Assembly: GCA_014843695.1 (NCBI GenBank)
Contig: CM026401.1
Coordinates: 26,123,978-26,187,977 of the forward strand
DNA length: 64,000 nucleotides
Direction of reading: 5' to 3'
From: Archivesica marissinica
Lineage: Eukaryota > Mollusca > Bivalvia > Venerida > Vesicomyidae
Below the pieces are notes generated by a model. That model ran no database searches and had not been told where the DNA came from. It worked only from the letters and a program-made list of their open reading frames with translations. A program made the translations under genes and the position numbers. Below are positions 55,701-64,000 of this stretch, piece by piece. Every line of letters starts with the position of its first letter. The first letter of the stretch is position 1.

Positions 55701-58700
55701 ATTGGATACTCATAGATGATTATTGGATACCATAGATGATTATTGGATACACATAGATGATTATTGGATACACATAGATGATTATTGGATACCCATACAT
55801 GATTATTGGATACCCATAGATGATTATTGGATACCCATATATGATTATTGGATATCCATAGATGATTATTGGATACCCATATGATTATTGAATACCCATA
55901 GATGATTATTGGATACACATAGATGATTATTGGATACCCAGATGATTATTGGATACACAAAGATGATTATTGGATACCCATAGATGATTATTGGATACAC
56001 ATAGATGATTATTGGATACACATAGATGATTATTGGATGCCCATATATGATTATTGGATATCCATAGATGATTATTGGATACACATAGATGATTATTGGA
56101 TGCCCATATATATTATGTGATACCAATAGATGATTATTGGATACCCATAGATGATTATTGGACCCATAGATGATTATTGGATACACATAGATGATTAGTG
56201 GATACCCATAGATGATTATTGGATACCCATAGATGATTATTGGATACACATAGATGATTATTGGATACCCATAGATGATTATTGGATACACATAGATGAT
56301 TATTGGATACCCATATATGATTATTGGATACCCATAGATGATTATTGGATACCCATATATGATTATTGGATACACATAGATGATTATTGGATACTCATAG
56401 ATGATTATTGGATACCCATAGATGATTATTGGATACACATAAATGATTATTGGATACACATAGATGATTATTGGATACCCATAGATGATTATTGGATACC
56501 CATACATGATTATTGGATACCCATAGATGATTGTTGGATACCCATATATGATTATTGGATACCCATACATGATTATTGGATACCCATAGATGATTATTGG
56601 ATACCCATAGATGATTATTGGATACACATAGATGATTATTGGATACCCATATATGATTATTGGATACCCATAGATGATTATTGGATACACATAGATGATT
56701 ATTGGATACCCATAGATGATTATTGGATACACATAGATGATTATTGGATACCCATAGATGATTATTGGATACACATAGATGATTATTGGATACCCATAGA
56801 TGATTATTGGATACACATAGATGATTATTGGATACACATAGATGATTATTGGATACCCATAGATGATTATTGGATACACATAGATGATTATTGGATACCC
56901 ATAGATGATTATTGGATACACATAGATGATTATTGGATACCCATAGATGATTATTGGATACACATAGATGATTATTGGATACACATAGATGATTATTGGA
57001 TACCCATAGATGATTATTGGATACACATAGATGATTATTGGATACCCATAGATGATTATTGGATACACATAGATGATTATTGGATACCCATAGATGATTA
57101 TTGGATACCCATAGATGATTATTGGATACACATAGATGATTATTGGATACACATAGATGATTATTGGATACCCATAGATGATTATTGGATACCCATAGAT
57201 GATTATTGGATACACATAGATGATTATTGGATACCCATAGATGATTATTGGATACCCATAGATGATTATTGGATACACATAGATGATTATTGGATACACA
57301 TAGATGATTATTGGATACACATAGATGATTATTGGATACCCATAGATGATTATTGGATACCCATAGATGATTATTGGATACCCATAGATGATTATTGGAT
57401 ACCCAGATGATTATTGGATACCCATACATGATTATTGGATACCCATAGATGATTATTGGATACCCATATATGATTATTGGATACTCATAGATGATTATTG
57501 GATACCCATAGATGATTATTGGATACACATAGATGATTATTGGATACACATAGATGATTATTGGATACCCATACATGATTATTGGATACCCATAGATGAT
57601 TGTTGGATACCCATATATGATTATTGGATATCCATAGATGATTATTGGATACCCATATATGAGTATTGAATACCCATAGATGATTATTGGATACACATAG
57701 ATGATTATTGGATACCCAGATGATTATTGGATACACAAAGATGATTATTGGATACCCATAGATGATTATTGGATACACATAGATGATTATTGGATACACA
57801 TAGATGCTTATTGGATGCCCATATATGATTATTGGATATGCATAGATGATTATTGGATACACATAGATGATTATTGGATGCCCATATATGATTATGTGAT
57901 ACCAATAGATGATTATTGGATACCCATAGATGATTATTGGATACCCATAGATGATTATTGGATACACATAGATGATTATTGGATACACATAAATGATTAT
58001 TGGATTATCATAGATGATTATTGGATACACATAGATGATTATTGGATACCCATATATGATTATTGGATACACATAGATGATTATTGGATATCCATAGATG
58101 ATTATTGGATACACATAGATGATTATTGGATACACATAGATGATTATTGGATACACATATATGATTATTGGATACACATAGCTGATTATTGGATATCCAT
58201 AGATGATTATTGGATACCCATAGATGATTATTGGATACCCATAGATGGTTATTGGATACCCATAGATGATTATTGGATACCCATAGATGATTATTGGATA
58301 CACATAGATGATTATTGGATACCCATAGATGATTATTGGCTACCCATAGATGATTATTGGATACACATATATGATTATTGGATACACATAGATGATTTTT
58401 GGATACCCATAGATGATTATTGGATACACATAGATGATTCTTGGATACCCATAGATGATTATTGGATACCCATATATGATTATTGGATACACATAGATGA
58501 TTATTGGATACCCATATATGATTATTGGATACCCATAGATGATTATTGGATACCCATATATGATTATTGGATACCCATATATGATTATTGGATACACATA
58601 GATGATTATTGGATACACATAGATGATTATTGGATACCCATAGATGATTATTGGATACCCATAGATGATTATTTGATACACATAGATGATTATTGGATAC

Positions 58701-59115
58701 CCATAGATGATTATTGGATACACATAGATGATTATTGGATACACATATATGATTATTGGATACCCATATATGATTATTGGATACACATAGATGATTATTG
58801 GATACCCATAGATGATTATTGGATACCCATAGATGATTATTGGATACCCATAGATGATTATTGGATACACATAGATGATTATTGGATATACATAGATGAT
58901 TATTGGATACACATAGATGATTATTGGATACACATAGATGATTATTGGATACCCATAGATGATTATTGGATACCCATATATGATTATTGGATACCCATAG
59001 ATGATTATTGGATACCCATAGATGATTATTGGATACCCATAGATGATTATTGGATACCCATAGATGATTATTGGATACCCATAGATGATTATTGGATACC
59101 CATAGATGATTATTG

Positions 59116-59371
59116 TCCCTGCTGACATCAAGACTGATCACAGACATTAGATCAATGTACGCTTTAAATTCGATATCGGTCCGATTTACGGACGAACATC
59201 GGTCTGTCATAGGGCCGATTTCCGATTTTTTGCTTTGTATTGGACCGATTTACCCATGCTATCTGGGGAAACACTCGTGTCCTAAAAGGAACATAAAGTG
59301 GGATTTATGGGAGAATAGCTGTATTTTATGAAATTGTGAAATTTCAAGAATGGTGATAAATATTTGAAGCA
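59116..59371. other. Unique DNA with degenerate ccgattt repeats
   Basis: The 21-bp array ends abruptly at tattg before tccctgctgac. The following sequence has the motif ccgattt at about 59181, 59215, 59222 and 59245, each after gg-c or tcc, which suggests an old decayed tandem repeat. A 72-codon plus-strand frame starts inside the array end; it has no recognisable similarity and is not called. Confidence 0.5.
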
Positions 59372-59513
59372 AATACATGCTTCAAGTACCCCATAGGTAA
59401 ACATTTATATATACATGCTTTAATATCAAGTACCCCATAGGTAATTTAAACATTTATATATACATGCTTTAATATCAAGTACCCCATAGGTAATTTAAAC
59501 ATTTATATATACA
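59372..59513. repeat. 49-bp tandem repeat, about 2.8 copies
   Basis: The unit is catttatatatacatgcttt, aatatcaagtacccc, ataggtaatttaaa. The first copy is shorter (tacatgcttcaag), while the next two are nearly identical. This may represent a very young array. Confidence 0.9.
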
Positions 59514-59714
59514 ATCTACAGTCAAAGATGTCTTGAGCATCCAGCCAAGAGAATCACAGAAAATAGCTGCATAGCAAAGGTGGCTGTTTAATAGAGGATA
59601 AATGTATAATAAAACAATTGGATATCTGGAAACTGGCTCAATGGAAGTGACCACTAACACAGGTTTGAATGTATTTATCAATATATCACCAGGGAATCAG
59701 TGCTGGTATAGGAA
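59514..59714. other. Unique DNA between the 49-bp repeat and the SINE
   Basis: This is A+T-rich non-repetitive sequence. No coding, RNA or regulatory feature could be supported. A 68-codon minus-strand frame crosses it without recognisable features. Confidence 0.5.
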
Positions 59715-60070
59715 CAGACGGATCTGTAGTCCAGTGGTTAACATGTTGGACTGGTAATCCAGGGATCGCAGATTCGATCCCCCGTCTGACCCTAATAAAA
59801 ATCCTAGTCTTTCAGATGGGACTTTAATCTGAGGTCTCGTGTCGGTGCTTTACATCGTGCACGTAAAATAACCAGACGAGACTCTGGAATACGTCATTGC
59901 ACTATCCTCCAAAAATCTAAAATGACTAATCTCTTCAGGCCGTGTCTTGAAAATATTGGCAGTTCCTTGGTGCACCAAGTACTGGTTATCCACTGAAGCC
60001 TGCCCAGGAAAGGTGTTGTTAGGTAAACTGCCCTCCAGCGATATAGCCCAAAATGGTGCTAATAACCAAA
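59715..60070 (+). mobile_element. Mosaic tRNA-derived SINE
   Basis: A tRNA-related head lies at 59715-59788. Its acceptor arms cagacgg and ccgtctg pair perfectly. The anticodon stem ttgga/tccag encloses a seven-base loop with GGT at the anticodon position, which suggests descent from a threonine tRNA. The T arm is about three bases short, so it is not a working tRNA. Next is a central domain (gatgggactttaatctgagg, 59816-59835) shared with the SINE at 26 kb, up to ctaatctcttcagg. From about 59937 the sequence switches to ggccgtgtct...ttggtgcacc...gcctgcccaggaaaggtg...gatatagcccaaaat, which is the body of the SINE at 49.5 kb. The element thus joins parts of two SINE types at a shared tcaggccgtgtct. 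It ends near aataaccaaaacaaacag. Confidence 0.8.
59727..59780 (+). promoter_or_regulatory. Internal RNA polymerase III promoter (box A and box B) of the SINE
   Basis: Box A is tagtccagtgg at 59727-59737 and fits the TRGYnnARnGG consensus. Box B is attcgatcc at about 59772-59780, close to GTTCGAnnC with its first G changed to A. The separation is normal for a tRNA-type promoter. Confidence 0.65.
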
Positions 60071-60574
60071 ACAAACAGATCATTATCTCATAAAATTGTG
60101 AAAACAGTGACTAGATGACTAGATCCCAGCAATGGGAAAGGAGACAGAACACTATATCCCGTAAAATAGACGGCATTCATGCAACCGCTGAAGGGGCCGT
60201 GAAATTAGACAATTACACTCCGTTTTCCTCCCACACGAATGACCATATATACGCTTTCATACGCTTCAACGAAAGTGATTTAATACAAGTTGTTAGAACT
60301 TGCTTCGCAATCGTTGTAAAATAAATAAAGTTTAAACTTTTAGTGGATAATATAGAATGCATGCTTAGTGTAAGTTTATATGTATATCTGTTTTATTCAT
60401 CTTACATGTAAATAAACTTCATACAAACTATTAAGCATATCTTCTGTGATTACAAAATACCCAAATCTATCTTGATAAGCACGTCTCTATCTTGAGAATA
60501 ATCTGTGACAATAACAACCATTTAGAAATGGTAAGTCAGTTTGAACAGGAATAAATCTTTCAATGAAACCCAGC
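60071..60574. other. Unique DNA, no recognised gene
   Basis: This non-repetitive stretch contains one 69-codon plus-strand frame (60115-60324, annotated separately) and otherwise A+T-rich sequence. No splice-flanked NADK segment was found on the minus strand. Confidence 0.5.
60115..60324 (+). CDS. Short open frame of unknown nature
   Basis: A 69-residue frame starts MTRSQQWERRQ and ends CFAIVVK. It is immediately followed by overlapping AATAAA signals (60320-60329). Its composition is not repetitive, unlike the frames in the arrays, but I recognise no family, signal peptide or membrane segment. It lies in a predicted intron on the strand opposite NADK. Chance, a fragment of a transposon or the 3' end of a retrocopy are all possible. 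Confidence 0.15.
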   Translation: MTRSQQWERRQNTISRKIDGIHATAEGAVKLDNYTPFSSHTNDHIYAFIRFNESDLIQVVRTCFAIVVK

Positions 60575-60977
60575 GACTGGTCCAAAATTTCATGTTTGAG
60601 GGTGCATGACTGGTCAATATTTCATGTTTGAGGGTGTATGACTGGTCAATATTTCATGCTTGAGGGTGTATGGCTGGTCAATATTTCATGCTTGAGGGTG
60701 TATGGCTGGTCAATATTTCATGTTTGAGGGTGTATGACTGGTCAATATTTCATGCTTGAGGGTGTATGACTGGTCAATATTTCATGCTTGAGGGTGTATG
60801 ACTGGTCAATATTTCATGTTTGAGGGTGTATGACTGGTCAATATTTCATGTGTGAGGGTGTATGACTGGTCAATATTTCATGTTTGAGGGTGTATGACTG
60901 GTCAATATTTCATGTGTGAGGGTGTATGACTGGTCAATATTTCATGTTTGAGGGTGTATGACCAGTCAATAATTCAG
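60575..60977. repeat. 32-bp minisatellite, about 12.5 copies
   Basis: The unit is tgactggtcaatatttcatg, tttgagggtgta, with ttt, ctt or gtg after catg. The first unit (ggtccaaaatttc) and the last (accagtcaataattcagg) are diverged, while the interior is nearly uniform. Confidence 0.95.
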
Positions 60978-61052
60978 GATCATGTTGCATCTTGTAAAAT
61001 GTATAAATAACATGTAAATGAAAAAATCACATTCTTATTATTATTGAAAATA

Positions 61053-61061
61053 ACCTACCAG
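61053..61061 (-). other. Splice donor of the candidate exon
   Basis: The minus strand reads CTG before GTAGGT, a reasonable donor. Reading through it would give TGG TAG, so the open frame ends exactly at the donor, as expected for a coding exon. Confidence 0.5.
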
Positions 61062-61639
61062 AGAAAATGATGAGATTTAGGTCGTGTTTCCACTATCTGA
61101 GCTGCTTTCTCAATGTTCACATTGGGTACTATGGAGTTTTCTTGCTTATTTATCAAGTTATTGGAACTCTGTGACCTATATTTGAATAAATTGCTTTTTT
61201 TTGAGAGGGTGTCATCTATATTTGCCAAATCCAGTTTGCATGAGTGAGCATTGTTTTGTTTTATCTCCACTTTATAAGACAGCGCAGTGGCCTGTGGTTT
61301 GTCATTAATGATGGAATCCTTATACTCATACATATTGTATTCTGGTGTCTGTATGTCTCCAAGTCCATCCATAGATGTATTTCTTATCCAGTTGTCTTCT
61401 TCATCCTGCTTAGCTGTATCATCTATTCTATCTCTCATGTCATTATCTATCTTCCTATCTATCTTCCTATCTATCTTCCTATCTTTCCTACTATCACTGC
61501 TCTCGCTTATGCTATAGTCTCCTTGTATTAAACACTTTGTCAGATCATGGCTCCGGCTCATTCCAATATGATCATCATCACCAGTCTGGTTCTCAGGGAC
61601 GTTTAATGATCCAACACATGCTTGAAGCTCGTTCAACAT
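61059..61639 (-). CDS. Candidate 5' coding exon, possibly an alternative first coding exon of NADK
   Basis: A 193-codon frame starts MLNELQACVGSLNVPENQ and ends ETRPKSHHFL, then meets a splice donor (CTCTG before GTAGGT). In-frame TAA directly precedes the ATG, so the start is fixed unless an acceptor lies inside. The Kozak context is weak (T at -3). Composition is ordinary and non-repetitive apart from a DRKI repeat; it is hydrophilic and acidic, with no signal peptide or membrane segment. I recognise no domain. Spliced to the exon at 42721 it would read HHFLW-TIPDPGN, since the phases (two bases, then one) agree. It does not resemble the conserved N-terminal segment of known animal NADKs, so it may be an alternative first exon or belong to another gene. 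Confidence 0.5.
61445..61490. repeat. 12-bp tetranucleotide-type repeat inside the candidate exon
   Basis: The plus strand reads ctatcttcctat repeated about three times. On the minus strand it encodes the repeated residues DRKI (RKDRKIDRKIDRKIDND). The period of 12 keeps the frame, so copy-number change would only lengthen or shorten the peptide. Confidence 0.8.
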
Positions 61640-62087
61640 TTACTTTCACTCTTCTCCTTTTGAGAAAGCCCTAACTTTGACATCAAGCTAGTCTCTGTCT
61701 CCTAATTACCTCTGACTACATGTGTACCTGAACAAACCCCATGTCTTTCATAATGGTATACATGTAGGTTTTATCTGTACAGCCACTAACAAACTGATCA
61801 TTTTTGTTCCTGCTTATAACCTCACTAACAATTCACTGCTGTTGTTGTTTTTATCCGTAAATCCTTTATAACATTACAAACATTATCAGATCACAACAGT
61901 ATTTGAACATAAATATTTGTCAAATCACATCTGATATCGGTCTAGCATACAATTGTAACTATTTTTAAAAGTAAAAACATTATAATAAGAAACTATTTAT
62001 ACCAAGTTAAGATTTAAATGTAATGTAAACTATAGTCACTTTTAAAAATGTGGAGACAATCCAAGATACTACACTTGCAGGTGTACA
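61640..62087. other. Unique A+T-rich DNA upstream of the candidate exon
   Basis: On the minus strand this would be the 5' untranslated region and promoter, or an upstream intron, of the candidate exon. No clear TATA box, initiator or CpG-rich stretch is visible, and no coding feature is supported. Confidence 0.45.
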
Positions 62088-62641
62088 GTTACTGGTCCTC
62101 AGTGACCTCATAGTTATATATAGGGTTTACATGGGTTAATTCTAGGTCCTCAGATACCTCATAGTCAAAGGGTTTACAGGACATGTTCAATTACTGGTTC
62201 TTAGTGACCTCATAGTCAAAGGGTTTACAGGACATGTTCAATTACTGGTCCTCAGTGACCTCATAGTCAAAGGGTTTACAGGACATGTTCAATTACTGGT
62301 TCTCAGTGACCTCATAGTCAAAGGGTTTACAGGACATGTTCAATTACTGGTCCTCAGTGACCTCATAGTCAAAGGGTTTACAGGACATGTTCAATTACTG
62401 GTTCTCAGTGACCTCATAGTCAAAGGGTTTACAGGACATGTTCAATTACTGGTCCTCAGTGACCTCATAGTCAAAGGGTTTACAGGACATGTTCAATTAC
62501 TGGTCCTCAGTGACCTCATAGTCAAAGGGTTTACAGGACATGTTCAATTACTGGTCCTCAGTGACCTCATAGTCAAAGGGTTTACAGGACATGTTCAATT
62601 AGTAATCCGAAGTGACCACCTCACAGTCATAGGGGTTTATA
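62088..62641. repeat. 51-bp minisatellite, about 11 copies
   Basis: The unit is ttactggtcctcagtgacct, catagtcaaagggtttacag, gacatgttcaa. Copies differ mainly at ggtcctcag versus ggttctcag, and several alternate between the two, hinting at a 102-bp dimer. The two leftmost copies and the last one (gtaatccgaagtgacc) are diverged. Confidence 0.95.
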
Positions 62642-62678
62642 AAATGTGATGAAAGCTGCTCTTAATTGTGTTTACTTA

Positions 62679-64000
62679 GCAGATACAACAGACTGACAGA
62701 CTGATATATGAGCAGATATAACATACTGACTGACATACTGATGTATGAGCATGATACAACATACAGACTGACAGACTGATGCATGAGCAGATATAACATA
62801 CTGACTGACATACTGATGTATGAGCAGATATAACATACAGACTGACAGACTGATGTATGAGCAGATACAACATACAGACTGACAGACTGATGTATGAGCA
62901 GATACAACATACAGACTGACAGACTGATGTATGAGCAGATACAACATACAGACTGACAGACTGATGTATGAGCAGATACAACATACAGACTGACAGACTG
63001 ATGTATGAGCAGATACAACATACAGACTGACAGACTGATGTATGAGCAGATACAACATACAGACTGACAGACTGATGTATGAGCAGATACAACATACAGA
63101 CTGACAGACTGATGTATGAGCAGATACAACATACAGACTGACAGACTGATGTATGAGCAGATACAACATACAGACTGACAGACTGATGTATGAGCAGATA
63201 CAACATACAGACTGACAGACTGATGTATGAGCAGATACAACATACAGACTGACAGACTGATGTATGAGCAGATACAACATACAGACTGACAGACTGATGT
63301 ATGAGCAGATATAACATACAGACTGACAGACTGATGTATGAGCAGATACAACATACAGACTGACAGACTGATGTATGAGCAGATATAACATACAGACTGA
63401 CAGACTGATGTATGGGCAGATACAACATATTGACTGACAGACTGATGTATAAGCAGATACAACATATTGACTGACAGACTGATGTATGAGAAGATATAAC
63501 AGACTGACAGACTGATGTATGAGCAGATATAACAGACTGACAGACTGACGTATGAGCAGATATAACATACAGACAGATGTATGAGCAGATATAACATACG
63601 ACTGATAGACTGATGTATGAGCAGATACAACATATTGACTGACAGACTGATGTATGAGCAGATATAACAGACTGACAGACTGATGTATGAGCAGATACAA
63701 CATACAAACTGACAGACTGATGTATGAGCAGATATAACATACAGACTGACAGACTGATGTATGAGCAGATACAACATACAGACTGACAGACTGATGTATG
63801 AGCAGATACAGCATACAGACTGACAGACTGATGTATGAGCAGATATAACATACAGACTGACAGACTGATGTATGAGCAGATAAAACATACAGACTGACAG
63901 ACTGATGTATGAGCAGATATAACAGAATGACATACTGACGTATGAGCAGATACAACAGACTGACAGACTGATGTATGAGCAGATATAACAGACTGACAGA
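62679..64000. repeat. 39-bp minisatellite array, continues beyond the right edge
   Basis: The unit is acagactgatgtatgagcag, atacaacatacagactgac, with tacaac or tataac. About 34 copies are visible and the array is cut by the window edge. The middle (62860-63420) is very uniform, and shortened units occur at 63480-63600. The 13-codon period leaves three minus-strand frames open for about 400 codons; these are array artefacts. Only about 37 bp separates this array from the 51-bp array. Confidence 0.96.

Larger units (their letters stand above)
46983..59115. repeat. 21-bp satellite array, about 565 copies, interrupted by a SINE
   Basis: A 21-bp unit (gattattgg, atacccatagat) repeats for nearly 12 kb. 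Two positions vary in most units: ccc or cac before atag, and atagat or atatat. This gives a small alphabet of unit types. Rarer markers (acccagatg, acacaaag, gatgcccat, tatgtgataccaatag, attatcatag) occur together and recur as blocks anchored at 51561, 53585, 55936 and 57714, which implies duplications of about 1.8-2.4 kb. The unit is seven codons long, so frames of hundreds of codons stay open on both strands. A short cluster of deletions at 55560-55620 and 49285-49320 looks like sequence error. Confidence 0.97.
42722..61058 (-). other. NADK: Possible NADK intron (18.3 kb) between the candidate 5' exon and the catalytic exon
   Basis: If the open exon at 61059-61639 is joined to the NADK exon, the whole interval is one intron that begins GTAGGT and ends TTTTCAG. 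It contains the 20/29-bp, 48/47-bp, 21-bp, 49-bp and 32-bp arrays and two SINEs. The phases agree (2 bases plus 1 base). The canonical animal NADK exon encoding the conserved segment upstream of the catalytic domain is not seen here, so that exon may lie to the right of the window and the 61-kb exon may be an alternative. Confidence 0.4.

Noticed and set aside
59113..59331. 72-codon plus-strand frame (MSLLTSRLITD...)
   Set aside because: It begins in the last repeat unit, has no recognisable features and no splice or polyadenylation support.
59715..59788. Functional tRNA-Thr(GGT) gene
   Set aside because: The T arm is short and box B is altered, and the sequence continues into a SINE central domain, so it is a tRNA-derived head.
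62662..63955. Hydrophobic cysteine-rich minus-strand frames (SLSVCCICSYI type), possibly a membrane protein
   Set aside because: All three minus-strand frames of the 39-bp repeat stay open, so the pattern is a property of the repeat length.
1..64000. Centromere or telomere DNA
   Set aside because: No TTAGGG-type repeat occurs, and ten unrelated short families around an NADK exon argue for intronic minisatellites rather than a single centromeric satellite.

Overview
This is animal genomic DNA, most likely from a mollusc or another lophotrochozoan. The evidence is an intron-split gene, several tRNA-derived SINEs with a metazoan-type central domain, and very long arrays of short tandem repeats. 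The taxon call is inference; no ribosomal or mitochondrial marker is present. Roughly 90 % of the 64 kb is tandem repeat, in ten unrelated families. Two runs of exactly 1000 N are scaffold placeholders.

Only one gene is securely recognised: NAD kinase (NADK) on the minus strand. A 130-bp exon (42592-42721) has a clean 3' splice site and encodes a segment that aligns with the start of the animal NADK catalytic domain (TIPDPGNQKLKW ... PFKHLISWLIE). A second minus-strand open exon (61059-61639) starts with ATG and ends at a GT donor whose phase matches the NADK exon. It may be an alternative 5' coding exon. The downstream NADK exons lie beyond the left edge, so the intron after the 42.6-kb exon is at least 42.6 kb.

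Layout from left to right: 33-bp array (1-1698); gap; 61-bp array (2699-25975); minus-strand SINE (25976-26193); 27-bp array (26195-42606, with a second gap inside); NADK exon; 20/29-bp array (42773-45268); short unique spacer rich in TTCnnGAA; 48/47-bp array (45600-46980); 21-bp array (46983-59115) interrupted by a SINE at 49457-49726; unique DNA with a 49-bp triplication; a mosaic SINE (59715-60070); unique DNA; 32-bp array (60575-60977); candidate coding exon; unique DNA; 51-bp array (62088-62641); 39-bp array (62679 to the right edge).

The most notable observation is that the 27-bp array is built from the NADK exon's own 5' splice site. Each unit repeats the last 15 exon bases (coding SWLIE) plus the first 12 intron bases (GTATGT...). 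About 570 near-identical splice donors therefore follow the exon in the sense direction, and the first 13 or so stay in frame with NADK. Long open frames inside the arrays arise because unit lengths are multiples of three and are not annotated as genes.
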